In this document: piece by piece, positions 1 through 10,208 of the stretch
Position numbering within the stretch: the stretch's first letter is position 1
Layout of the letters: each line of letters begins with the position of its first letter
Assembly (NCBI GenBank): GCA_037176845.1
Contig: JAYKXP010000370.1
Location: 1-19,587, forward strand
Direction: 5' to 3'
Source: Paramarasmius palmivorus
Taxonomy: Eukaryota; Basidiomycota; Agaricomycetes; Agaricales; Marasmiaceae
DNA length: 19,587 nt
Translations under genes and position numbers: made by a program
Notes under the pieces: model-generated
Databases searched by the model: none
The model's input: the letters and a program-made list of their open reading frames with translations, nothing else
Told to the model about the DNA's origin: nothing

Positions 1-800
1 CCACGATTCGCGAGATCTGTCGGACCTACGCCCAACAGTGGCTTTTTGTGTCCAAGTGTATTTTGCGTTCAGGATCCATTTATGTCGAGATCAAGGCCCT
101 TGCTGGGGTTGTGTTGATTTGTAAGTAGTTGTCGTAGCTCTCGAATTCGGCGAGCTGACGTCGTTCAGTGGCCTTGACACAGTTCGCAGTGCACAGCAGC
201 CGGGATTCTCGCAACAATAGCAAACTCATTCGCCTTGTTGAGTGAACGCTTGTTTTTTTGCTGGATGCGTAGGTCGAGCATAAAAAACCTCCTGCATTCA
301 CGTATAAACAGATTTCTTTCAGATTGGCTAGGTTAGCTGTGACTGATCATGAGAAAGTAACGTGCTAAATGGCTCTAATCATTCAGGTTGGAAAGCGCAG
401 CCGTTGATATTACATTAAGCCGTCTCTATGACTTACATCGTAGTACACGCGTGGCAGTCTCAATTTCACAGTTTGCCAGTGCTAATGCGTTCTACCGCTT
501 TCGCCGGTATGTTACCGGTTTTCAGGAGGACGCATGATCTCGTCAAGGTCTATTCGACTTTACCTATGGAAATCAGGCAGTCTCACGGTTCGTCTCCGGG
601 TCCTACACAAAGCTACCTCCCTAGTTAAATTGCTTACAAATGGAGGAGCAGCGGCTGTTGCTATCATCGATCTGGCCTAGTTCCTTGCTATCCTGCAGTG
701 GAAACTACCACATTATCCGCGTGTGGGCACTCGCCAAATTTCTACTCGATTCGCTGATAGTGGTTTTTAAATAGTCGAGTTAGTATTCATGGTGGAGAGG
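1..800 (+). pseudogene. Decayed DUF6534 paralogue, 5' end outside window
   Basis: Exon-by-exon remnants line up in order with the intact DUF6534 gene at 6790-8316. Exon 5 is at about 39-120, after an AACAG acceptor; it reads AFCVQVYFAFRIH, then shifts frame. Exon 6 is at about 168-290 and contains AAGILATIANSFALL. Exon 7 is at about 387-439, where an extra base precedes a stretch reading SAAVDITL. Exon 8 is at about 480-587 (FRRTHDLVKVYSTLPMEI, against FRETRSFVRRLCKLSLET in the intact gene). Exon 9 is at about 649-800; its DNA around 709-800 is clearly similar to 7905-8010, including the shared word CTCGCCAAATT, but it holds in-frame stops. Frameshifts and stops make it non-functional. Similarity fades after about 800. 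Exons 1-4 would lie left of the window. The relic shows the family once had at least three members here. Confidence 0.82.
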
Positions 801-2096
801 TGACGGTTTCGACGGCAGACTCAGGGAGCTGTAGCTTGGAGCAAAACAGAGGTAAACCAGCATCACAGGACCCGCCTTACGTTTGGGGATGTCCAGGGAG
901 TCTGTTGGACTGACTCCAATCCCAGGATGGAAAGATTCGGGTGGAGTGGTTCTTGATATTTGGTACAGATGTTATCCTTTGATCAATTAGCCTGCATTTG
1001 TCGCAGAAATCCCCGATACAGATGACAAAGGGTTTTTTTATTTAACAATATTAAATTGTCGCGATGCTTACGCCTATTGATTTTTTGATGTAATACAAAT
1101 GGGCTATCTTTGTAAACTTTCAATTGATCCCTGCGCCGGTGAGATTCTACTATCGATCCAGACGTGTCACGCCAAAAGCATTGGTGACACTGTGATTCTT
1201 CGCTTCGGGGTCGCCGCATTAATAATGCTAAGAAGGTCGAGCAATGGTACACAGTAGGAAGGAGATCAGCCCTATCATGTTTTCTATTGCCCGCACGTTG
1301 TAGTGGGTTGATAGTCCAGCTTCGAACTTTGATTGTCAAAGACTTGACAACTGCCTGACAGTCCGACCGACATGACTTCTCTATCTCGGCCCTCTGTGGA
1401 GGACATGCTAGGATGGTCTAAAGACGGGTATATTTCTACCTAGCTATCGGAACATCCAATACCACGTAGGGCATTTTACACCTGCTAGTCCATGAGTAAT
1501 ACTTTTCAATGATGGTAAAACATGCAACAAGAGTCCCAAGATGATAAAAAATAACGATACGTTCCAATTGCTTAGAAAACACTTTGTGTTGCGAATACGT
1601 CGGCCCAATTGAATGTGGGTGGTCTTGTCGGCGCGGCTCCTTTATTCTGCTCCTCCAGATCCGATGCAAAACTGTTCTACTGGCAACGTCAACACTTCAC
1701 TGCGCCCAGGAGCCCATAATCATAACTACAAACCTCTCTCGTGCTATCTTCACAGCGTTAGCGTCCTCGTCTTGTTCGGGGTTGTTCCCAGTTGGGGTTC
1801 GACATCAGGTCCTTCGAGATCTCCAGCACCGTCCCAGCCCCATCAACATACTACATTTCTCGAAGACATCAATCTCTAAACTTCTGGACGAAAGCATAGA
1901 AAGGACATACCTTGACAGGTCCACACGACGAAATCAAGAGGTACGATCTCTTCCTCTGTGAATAACCTGGGGCAAGGCCTTCTCAGCTTTTGCTACTGCA
2001 AAAAGAGAGACAATCACCTGATCATGCAGGACCAACCAAGGCTCTATCTTGAGGATCCTTCATTCTCTCTTCAAGGGAAATCCTCCCAGTCTCTTA
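801..2096. other. Intergenic stretch, no supported gene
   Basis: About 1.3 kb between the DUF6534 relic and the 3' end of the CAP59-family gene. Open frames such as 1584-1961 (+) and 983-1339 (-) show no family motif I recognise and no consistent splice pattern. One short possible exon is at about 1372-1425 (+), an ATG frame reading MTSLSRPSVEDMLGWSKD followed by a GTATAT donor, but I found no partner exon. The stretch may hold decayed repeats. Confidence 0.4.
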
Positions 2097-2220
2097 TTAC
2101 CTCTGATAGAGGTTAAGATTTCGGCGCTGGGGATGTATAATCTCGTACACTTTCTGTTGAAAGATCAGCAACCACTGAGCGACAATTGTAATGGATTGTC
2201 GACGTACTCGGTCGTACGCC

Positions 2221-2261
<41 letters not shown>

Positions 2262-3386
2262 CACTCTTGGAATCATCATGATACGACCATAGCCTGCTTC
2301 CCAGTAGTCATTGCATATCAAGCTACATTCACCCTAAGGATACATGTCTGTACATGTCACGTGACGTAATATTGGCATACTCTCTAGCAGAACATTCGCC
2401 TTCAGTAATACGCGCCATCCTGATACCTACTATTACATGCGGTGGTTCATAGAAATGAACGGTGCTGGATCTAGCACCGCAAATGCCATTACAGCACGAC
2501 TGTACCTGTATCGGTAGATGAGCCTAGCAAGCGTCTGATCAGTAAACCGAAAACCAATGACATAGCACAAGCCTACCTGAAACCTCGCACTGCTTTCCGG
2601 GTGATGAAAGATCATCTCAAATGGTGCATTCTCCAACGCCGTTCCATTGACATCCCTCGCTACCCAATTATCATAAAACACCGGAGTTTGCAGCTCACTA
2701 TGATACATGTAATCAGCCGCACATGTAATCCCAGCATTGTTCAACCTCGATTGATATATCAACTCGAGGATATCGTCAACGCAAGGAAGGATATCGTTCA
2801 TGAAAATGATGGTGTCGAAGATCTCTCCTTCGGCATCTCGAAGCTCGTGAAGAGGTAGAAAGGCGGCATTTCGCACTTCGGCGAGGTATTCGATACGGTG
2901 GTTGAAAGCTCCTCGGGTACGCATGGATGTTCGGATGGTGACACGTAAACCGACCGAGCGAGTTAAGGAGTCAAATATCCGTAACAGAGCTTTTGTCTGG
3001 TCGGTTGAACCGTTTTCGTATATCGAGACGTAGATGTTCTGAGGGCCTAGAATGGCGGCGAGACGGAAAAGAGTGGCGAAGAGATCAGGGATAATGTCGA
3101 AGGAGTTGTACAAGTTTATAGCGAAGAAGTATTTGTGTTCGCCTGGGACAACCTGGTTCTGTTTGGCTTCGGCGTGTTCATGCGAGAAACCGAGACCCAA
3201 AGCATCCCACCAGGTGGATTTGGGGACACCACGTTTCCCAAAGAGAGGTTTGTAGCGTTCCAGAGCTTGTTCGGTATAAAGAGGTTGTACTTTATCGCGA
3301 GCACCACACTCGCGTGTGTAGTGTGGTGTTAGCGTTGTCAGCAGCTCTAGAACGCGGAACCGCTGGTCGATATTTGGGATATCCAT
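2097..3386 (-). CDS. CAP59-family (cryptococcal mannosyltransferase 1-like) glycosyltransferase
   Basis: Probable Golgi or ER glycosyltransferase of the CAP59/CMT1 group (Pfam CAP59_mtransfer), which transfers mannose in cell-surface polysaccharide synthesis in basidiomycetes. Family features seen: YFFAINLYNSFDIIPDL, YENGSTDQT near residue 120, the RIEYLAEVRN block, the acidic FMNDILPCVDDILELI block, and CAADYMY. Three exons from this ATG: 3386-2577, 2505-2381 and 2322-2097. Introns of 71 and 58 bp are needed: the unspliced frame stops early at 2433, whereas splicing recovers the family's SCCNG, EC and LICNDYWEAGYGRIMMIP blocks, giving 386 aa. The C-terminus holds a 13-lysine run from a 38-nt A tract just before LAYDRV. 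The frame is open upstream to an acceptor at 3452 (CTAAC branch site nearby), so the true start is probably in another exon. Family call firm; exact sugar donor and acceptor unknown. Confidence 0.88.
2224..2261. repeat. 38-nt T/A homopolymer inside the CAP59-family coding exon
   Basis: Uninterrupted run of 38 T on the + strand, which is A on the coding strand. With the next G it makes 13 lysine codons, and it sits between IMMIPRV and LAYDRV of the third exon. The length (3n+2) keeps the reading frame. Confidence 0.95.
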
Positions 3387-3452
3387 TGGATGTCGACTAT
3401 GTGCGCGCTGAGTAGCGGGTGTGTGGGATGAACGCCATGCAGGTGTCGTGGT

Positions 3453-3667
3453 CTAAGTGTTCCAGGTTAGTCTCGATGAACATCGTCAAGACAAGTGTAG
3501 ACAAAACCTCGCCAAAAACTCCCTGGCCACGAGAATAGTTTACCAATAAAAGAGACCGATGATATGCCAATACCGATGGCGGTAGTTGTAGGTAACTGTT
3601 TAAACCTCTGGGATAATGCTGAAGGTAGAGTGTGCTTCTGTTTCTTGCTTGGAGAGCTCGGACGCAT
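3453..3667 (-). other. Candidate 5' exon and first intron of the CAP59-family gene
   Basis: An ATG at 3667 opens a frame (MRPSSPSKKQKHTLPSAL, then a modestly hydrophobic segment around PTTTAIGIGISSVSFI) that would suit the short cytoplasmic tail and signal anchor expected of a type II glycosyltransferase. A good GTAAAC donor follows at 3543, and CTAAC plus CTTAG at 3453-3457 makes an acceptor. The donor is phase 1 while the downstream frame needs phase 0, so this exact junction does not join in frame. Either another donor is used, the N-terminus is carried elsewhere, or the gene has a 5' lesion. Confidence 0.35.
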
Positions 3668-3700
3668 GGTGTCTCTTGGGAACCAGTCAGTCCGAATCAA

Positions 3701-4421
3701 GTGTGAAGATGCGCGACGGACAAATTGTCTTCAAGCTCCTCAGCTGGATTAAGAGAATCTCCTGAAGGCCCCCAGCCTGAACTCTAGCTAAACTTCGGGC
3801 CGTGGTAAGTGGACGTAGAATACCTCTATTCCTATCTGTTTACAACCTTTAAGAATGAAAGTAGCATTCATCCAGATTACACACATACCAAATAATAAGA
3901 ACGCTAGACTCCAATCCTGCGAATGCCTGTCCTGAAAATTTTCCAGAAACTTCGCCAGGAACGACTGTCCACGTTATACCGGCCAATGACCTCGCCAAAA
4001 GTTCTCCTCCGGTGATTATTTGTCCTTCCAGCGCGAATTTCTCTACTCCACCAGGCTGCGCTAGCCTTGGAAAGGGGGATTGGGCAATAGTGCCAAGTGG
4101 ATGATGGTGGAAAAGACGAAAGGAACGAACAACGATGCCCATGTCAGTGTCACGCGTTGAGGACGTTAGCGAACTATCACCGAGTCGCCGAACGGCGACG
4201 CATGGAATGGACACTGATATAGGTATATGGAAGCTGCTTATCTAGTATTTTTGGATACAGTGCTGTGCTACAAGGGATGACGGGACAGGAAGAACAAACA
4301 AAAAGAAAGCATAACTCTCCCGAGCCCAGCGCGGGGCGGGACACTATGACTGAGGTTTGAGTATGGCATTGTTCTGTGACTACTAGACATGGTGATGATA
4401 TATATGCTGCAAGGGTCCTAA
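3701..4421. other. Intergenic region upstream of the CAP59-family gene
   Basis: Lies between the 3' end of the WW-domain gene and the 5' part of the CAP59-family gene, both on the minus strand. It should hold the terminator region of the former and the promoter of the latter. The 121-codon minus-strand frame at 3849-4214 has no recognised motif and I do not call it a gene. Confidence 0.45.
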
Positions 4422-5270
4422 TCACGTCCTCAACCATGCAGTTTTGGCAATCTTTTTGAGCCTCTTCTGTTCCTTGAACCGTTCCTTTGCATCTCAGTCA
4501 GCTCCTAGACAGGTTAAGGAAAGCTGGTAGTTATTAGCACTCACCACGTCCTTTTTACTAGGTCTCTTCCTTTTCTTTCCTTCAACCTCCTCTTCTTCCT
4601 GCTCCTGCGCCCTCTGCTTCTCCCATGCATTGACATCAAAGTAAAACTCACTCATCCGCTTCATCCTCTCAAATTCCGACAGATGACTTGGATCCCGCCC
4701 GTCTGGGCGCGTAAACTGACCAGTGCGAGCATTGAACCGAGCTGTTGCACCGTATCCCACTGACGAAGCGCCTGGAACAGAAGCAAGAGTCGGGTCGAGG
4801 TATGCCAGGGCTGGGTCTATCCCCTGAGCCAGTGCAGCCGTTTGGAGAGCACTGTAAGATGATGAGGAGGATTGCTCTGGAGTATCGGTGGTAGATGAAG
4901 AGCTCGAAGCTGTCGGCTGCGCCTCTGATGAAGAACCCGCGACCGCATTGGAAGCATCAGACGCAGAAAGAGGGTTCTGCCATGTTGTCTCCTGCGTTTC
5001 GGTGTTGTAGAAGTAGTAGGAATTGTATTGAGGCGAGAATATTGCCTGCCATGGCGTCGAAGAGGTCGCTGTCGCTGTGGATGTCGTTTCTTGCCCCTTC
5101 TCGGATTTGGTATCCGACGTATCCGACTCTTTCTCCGCTTCCTCTTCAGATTCAGATTCGGGCTTTGGGCTCTCTGTGACCTCCTTGGCTTTAGGTTCTT
5201 CTGATTCTGCAGGCTTAGGCGAGGATTCCCTGGATGCTGAGGGTGACACAGAAGGTGAAGAGGATGTCAT
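4422..5270 (-). CDS. WW-domain protein with basic C-terminus
   Basis: Predicted 262-aa protein, likely an adaptor that binds proline-rich partners; the conserved fungal family is often annotated only as WW domain-containing protein. Exon 1 runs 5270-4545, intron 4544-4485, exon 2 4484-4422. The start is the ATG at 5270 in a CACCATGA context; the same frame is open upstream but has no earlier ATG. Residues 1-70 are Ser/Glu/Pro-rich and probably disordered. The WW domain covers about 74-100 (W74, the YYFYN aromatic block, W97, P100). A Ser-rich linker follows, then a conserved stretch with GYGATARFNARTGQFTRP and FYFDVNAWEKQR, then an acidic EEEEV and a KKRKRPSKK nuclear-localisation-like cluster. 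Exon 2 gives the tail ERFKEQKRLKKIAKTAWLRT; the acceptor GCAAAG was chosen because it joins that tail in frame. A nuclear, RNA-processing-related role is possible but is inference. Confidence 0.85.
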
Positions 5271-6789
5271 GGTGGGCGCGGATGAAGGGGTTTTAAACTC
5301 CGCTCGTCGTCTTCCACGATGACGACGCGTCGAACTCACATGCTCTCAACCTCTAACATGCATGCTATTTTTCTTTCTCCTTGGCTGTATCTGAACATTC
5401 CCGGACTTGCTCGTAAAGAGGAGATAATTACACTGGTTACCCTCATATGGATCAGGAATACCTGCAGCTCCCGCTCCTCTTCCCGAAAAACCGACATAAC
5501 CTCAGATTTCCGCGTTTTTCACTTAAATGGTACACTGGTAGGCCGTGACATTCTTGTTAAATGTAGTATGCTGGCTGGAATCTATATAGGTTTTTCCTAG
5601 TTGCTCGATGCTTCTGAGTTAAAGGCTCCTTGGTGAACGGACCAAAATGATAGATCGGCCCTCAGATATTGGCGAGATTTCTCTCGCTAGACCTGTTCTC
5701 GTGTCTCCGCAGACCGCCACGAAGAATTTCGCTCCAAGTTCGCTCCATACGGTACAAACCCTGACTCTCTCGTTTCCCGTAGGAGACACCAAACCTCCCC
5801 AACGCCACCGGTGTGCCATGATGTGGTTGGTCAAGCGTGCGCTTACACATTTTATTCCTTTCGTCCAGATCCAACGTCTCCCTGTGTTGAAAACCACAGA
5901 AACCGACAGCTCGCCGCTTTCAAATTTCATATCACTACCGTTACCCAGGCAGAAACTGGGGAGTCAGGGTCCTACCAGCTCAATTAGACGTGAAATCCTG
6001 CAACTGTGGAGGGGTACCCTGGTTGCTTTCTGTGTGAACTCGATGACTACCCTTCGAGCATTGACTCTCTTCTGAACAATGAATCCGCATGATCTACACA
6101 TGAACAGGTACCAATACACCTCGAAATCGCTGGGGATCGGGCAACCTGCCAAAGTGGCGTATCATATGCGAGAAAAATAAGGTTTAGGGGTACGTGATCA
6201 TACGCTGGGGGCGGTGTACTCCCTATTTACCTATGATCTACGCTAAAGTGTATCTTAGCGCCCCGAATGCTGCCTTCCCTGTAACCCGGAGAAGGTTCAA
6301 TATTCTCTGCCACGGAGGCCGCTGTTCTAGATTTTTCCCCACTACGATCTTGGCTCGTTCCGGATTCGTTCACGGCGTCAGAACAATCTATTCGCACACT
6401 CAAAAGCCGTTGAATACATAATACCATACTTATGTTCAAGATACAACACCGGAATGACAGCATAGCAACTCACTTCTCACTCTTGTCTGGTGAAGATATA
6501 CTTACAGATGTCCTACCTCCGCCATGGTTTCTCATCGATACCGCGATGCGTCGCCTATCATTCGTGTATCAGTGTCCTAGACGTTGGCATCGAATGTATT
6601 TCGGTACCATGAACAACCAGGAATTAATCGGCGGTCAAAAGGCGCTACTAAGTAATATCCATAATTGGTGAGCATAAGGCTTTCTGTCAAAGCTTAGTTC
6701 GCATGCTTACGGCGCACTCTATAATAGATATATGACCAGCCCATATAACTTTGGATATCTACCCATCGTCACCCCCCCGCTGCGCATTC
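5271..6789. other. Intergenic region, one weak DUF6534-like trace
   Basis: About 1.5 kb between the 5' end of the WW-domain gene (minus) and the start of the intact DUF6534 gene (plus), so it contains both promoters. The longest frame (5647-6075, +, 142 codons) has no recognisable motif. At about 6226-6325 a frame reads MIYAKVYLSAPNAAF followed by RRFNI, faintly recalling the LAKLYSNSLLAALNSR block of DUF6534 proteins. It could be another very old relic. Nothing else is supported. Confidence 0.4.
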
Positions 6790-8316
6790 ATGGTAACCAT
6801 GAACGAAAACGTATCACATAGGTGAGATTTGCCTCAAGAAGTTCTAGACCTTGTCGATATTGATAGGAAATCTTTTTGCAGGGCTGGGCCTCTTGTAAGA
6901 TGTTGTTGACGGCTTTGACATACACGAGAGCCTTACAATGACTGCAAAAAGCTTCTCGGCTATCTATTGAATTGGTATTTGTACGGTGTACTCTCGGTGC
7001 AAGTCTGTATGTGTTTTCGCCTGCCCCCTAGCTACATCACTCACATACCAGTCCATAAGACATCTACTGGATGGCATTTCCGAAAGACAGCCCAGTCTCT
7101 CAATGGCTCGTTTACGGATTATACGTCCTTGAAACAGCCCAGACAGTATCGCTCACTTACGACTCATTTCAACATTTTGTCTTTGGTTTCGCAAATCCTG
7201 TTGCCGTGGATCGAGTTGAAATGCTATGGCTGAACACTTACATGTTCGATGGGCTAGGTATGTGGTCATGAATACGCCCGTATGCCTTGTGTGTTTCTCA
7301 TCAGTCACAATAGTCGCATTCATCGTTCAGCTCTATTTTGCACGACGTATTCATATACTGCTGTCTGGATCTAAAATTATACCAGGCAACATCATCTTGG
7401 TGGGTTGCATACCCTCGAATTGTTGAGGTTTTACACTTAAGTAGTGTGATTTAGCTGTCCCTTGTTCACCTCGTCTGCATGATCATCACAGGCGTCATCT
7501 GCAAAAATGCCTCCACCTTTAGCAGTGGTCAAAAATTTTCTGTTGCCGCAGGCCTCGTAAGTCCATAACTATGATGAAAGTAATCCGCGATGTACTACCC
7601 TTATTTTTCAGATCGGGATAGGGTCTGCGACGGTCGCTGATATCCTCATTGCTGTAACAATGGTTTATTCGGTAAGTAGCAACTACAGATCCTACATTTC
7701 AGATATTGTCTGATTCTCCACAGCTCTCGCGTTATGATACTACGTTCAGAGAGACGCGCAGCTTTGTCAGACGACTGTGCAAGCTTTCTTTGGAAACAGG
7801 AGCTCTGATAGGTATGCACATTGCAGTGTCGCAGCCCAGCGCCTAGTGATTTCTTGCAGCTGCAACAGCACTTGTGCCTCCGTTACTGTGGTTTGTTTGT
7901 CCAGGTCAAAACTATCATGTCACCCCGTCCTTGGTGCTCGCCAAATTATACTCGAATTCGCTTTTGGCAGCACTCAACAGTCGAGTTCAGATACATGGCG
8001 GTAGAGGTAATCAAGCCAATGGAGCAACAGGATGGAGGACGAGTATAGATGTCACTCCGAATCCGAATCGAAATGTGACGATCCCACTGACGACCGTCGT
8101 CCGAACTAGACATACTTCGGGAGGATGGGCTGCGAGTACGTTCCCGAGCTCTCTGGATGATAGTGATAGCTACGGTTTGACGGTACGAGATTTTGCCTGC
8201 CCCAACACCAGAAGCTGAAATTTTGAACGCAGGGCTCGTCACAAACTAAGACCTCCAATCAGAATGTCGGGGGCGAAGACCAAAGCTTCCGTACACATGA
8301 ACGAAGCGCATCATGA
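6790..8316 (+). CDS. DUF6534-domain multi-pass membrane protein, intact copy
   Basis: Predicted 349-aa basidiomycete-specific membrane protein of unknown function (Pfam DUF6534 in the C-terminal half). Ten exons: 6790-6821, 6882-6894, 6952-7006, 7060-7257, 7305-7399, 7455-7556, 7612-7671, 7724-7811, 7860-8182 and 8233-8316, with introns of 47-60 bp. All junctions are GT-AG and in phase. Family landmarks in order: AGPLLLGYLLNW near the N-terminus, GVLSVQVYIYWMAFP, GLYVLETAQT, FIVQLYFARRIHIL, a SATVADILIAV helix at about 170-182, LCKLSLETGAL, and NYHVTPSLVLAKLYSNSLL near 240. Several hydrophobic segments suggest about seven transmembrane helices, with a polar cytoplasmic-type tail after about 265. 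Exon 1 is short; its ATG was chosen because it gives the correct phase into the AGPLL exon. It lies directly upstream of a paralogue with the same exon plan. No function is known; a receptor-like role is sometimes supposed for such proteins but nothing here proves it. Confidence 0.9.
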
Positions 8317-8908
8317 CACATAAGGTCGTGTCACGATGGTTGTATATTACGTCCAAAAAGACCAGTTGTACTTTGGAATCGTCCATTTTCAGATGCAAGA
8401 ACGGATCAGAAATATTCTCGATCTAGTGCGTATTTGGACCTAAAAAGTTCAGCTTTCGTTCCTTTGCCATCGAGACATTTGCGGATGATCTACATCTGCT
8501 TCACACGAAAGAAAGTTCCAATCCTCGGCTACGTGCTGCCATTCTTCTGGTTGATATGTCCCCACGCAATTGTCAGAAAATCAGTGGAGGAAGCATGGCA
8601 TGGTCGACTTCATTGTGGTATGTGTACTCGGTAAGATGTATGCCAACCTTGGTTATATTCATGATCTGTGTGCCTTGGGCTCACTAATTTCTGCTAGTTC
8701 TCTCATCGAGGCCGAAATATTGGGCAGTGGCAACGGCGCCGTGTTTGGCATCATGTTATCGATCAAGCGACCCAAAGCTGTAGGATTATATACCACCCTG
8801 GTGCTAAAATTGGTGGGCAAAAATCTTCCTGTCAATGAAATTAGTATATATGCCTTACAGGGAACCTTGCGCCATTGTACACCTTCCCGCAAAGTATTCG
8901 TGCTAAAA
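8317..8908. promoter_or_regulatory. Spacer between the tandem DUF6534 genes, with likely promoter
   Basis: 592 bp containing the 3' region of the intact copy and the probable promoter of the second copy. A TATATA-like word (about 8845-8852) lies some 60 bp before the second copy's ATG at 8909. A short hydrophobic frame at 8434-8634 (containing VPILGYVLPFFWLICP) is not matched to any family and may be chance or decayed. Confidence 0.35.
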
Positions 8909-9581
8909 ATGAGGGTCGATGCATCACACAGGTGAGATTCGTTTGAAGCCTGTGTCTGAGGTATTGACGGGAAATCTTTTTTCTTGCAGGGCTGGGCCTC
9001 TTGTAAGATGGTATCCGATAATGGCGGCTCTTGCGTTCACTGCGCTCTGTAATTTGAACAGCTCCTCGGCTATCTGTTGAACTGGTACCTGTACGGCGTG
9101 CTCACTGTGCAAGTTTGTGTGTGCTTTTTGTTCCTTGTTACCTGAATTCACTGATACATTAGCGGACAAGATATGTACTGGATGGCATTCCCAAACGACG
9201 GTCCAATCTCTCAAGGGCTGGTGTATGGACTATACGTCCTCGAAACCGCCCAGACAATCTCGGCCACTTACGACTCTTTCCATTACTTCGTTTTCGGGCT
9301 TGGGAATCTTGATTCTGTGGAACATGTCCAAAGTCTATGGATGAATGCCTACATGTTCGATGGGCTCGGTTTGTGGACGCGATTGCAATAAGCGATGTTC
9401 GTTGCGCTGACTGCCGGTTCCAACAGTTGGATTCATTGTCCAGATCTACTTTTCACGTCGCATTTTGCTTCTATCTAACTCCAAGATTATTCCCGGGATA
9501 ATTGTGGTCGTAAGTTGAAGTGTCATGCAATGACCACAACTTGCTGATACACCTTTTAGCTATCAGTTACTCAACTCGTTT

Positions 9582-9588
9582 GTGCTAT
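9582..9588. repeat. Target-site duplication of element 1, left copy
   Basis: GTGCTAT, repeated at 12319-12325 directly outside the right inverted repeat. Only one copy is needed for the host exon's reading frame. Confidence 0.93.
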
Positions 9589-9747
9589 CACCTTTGTTTC
9601 CCGGGTAAACAAACAAATTAGTTGACGCGTTCGGGCGTGATCCGACAACTAATTTGTGTTTTTGTCCGTGAAAACTGCATCCGCGGGTATTATCCGCCAG
9701 TACCGCCAACATTTCCGCCTGAGTTCGCTGGCCTCAGAAATTTTTTC
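9589..9747 (+). repeat. Left terminal inverted repeat of element 1
   Basis: 159 bp identical, as reverse complement, to 12160-12318. It contains its own inverted pair, ACAAATTAGTTG at 9613-9624 and CAACTAATTTGT at 9646-9657, around a 21-bp GC-richer centre. Similarity continues weakly past 9747. Confidence 0.97.
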
Positions 9748-9936
9748 TGAGCAGGCGCTCCACGCTCGCTCTAGCGCCCTTCAACAGCTTTTTCAATGCT
9801 TGCTCAGCATCAACCTCGTTCCTCGCCCTCTTCAATGACTCAGCATCGTCCTCTTTGTCCCTAGGTCCGTCGTCGTTCACTCCCCTTGCAAACAAGAAAA
9901 AAGACGCGAAAATCTCCGTATCCTCCTTCAAATCAA
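9734..9936 (-). CDS. Small charged frame at the left end of element 1, possible last exon
   Basis: A minus-strand frame of about 67 codons begins after a plausible acceptor (ATTATAG at about 9937-9943, with a CTAAC branch-like word upstream in the minus strand) and ends at a stop inside the left inverted repeat. It reads as a highly charged helical segment (for example RDKEDDAESLKRARNEVDAE, then ALKKLLKGARASVERLL). No family recognised. It could be the 3' exon of a second cargo gene whose other exons I cannot place, or a chance frame. That it terminates in the TIR would mean the repeat doubles as coding sequence. Confidence 0.3.
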
Positions 9937-10208
9937 CTATAATTCATAGGGAAGTCGTTTTGTAGATGGTTAGAGGGAATGATTGAGCTCGGAAGCCCTT
10001 GCTCAATGCTGAGGGGATCGGTAGCTCATACAGAGGATCAAGGTGCGCCTCCTGTCCCCTACAATATCACATTACTGAACTACTCTATTTTTTTGGTAGC
10101 CGTTGGATGGAGCCGGGGGGAGGTATTAATGGACTTCACAAACTTCAGTAGCTCAGAAACTGTACAGTACTCCATTGCGACAGACAATCAATACACTGAA
10201 TTTCAACA

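Noticed and set aside
2224..2400. T tract as the poly(A) tail of a processed CAP59 retrogene
   Set aside because: The gene has at least two introns and the reading frame continues in frame through and beyond the tract, so the tract is inside the CDS rather than at a retroposed 3' end.
3849..4214. 121-codon minus-strand frame
   Set aside because: No family motif; lies where the promoter of the CAP59-family gene is expected.
5647..6075. 142-codon + strand frame
   Set aside because: No recognised motif and no sign of splicing; consistent with chance in an intergenic region.
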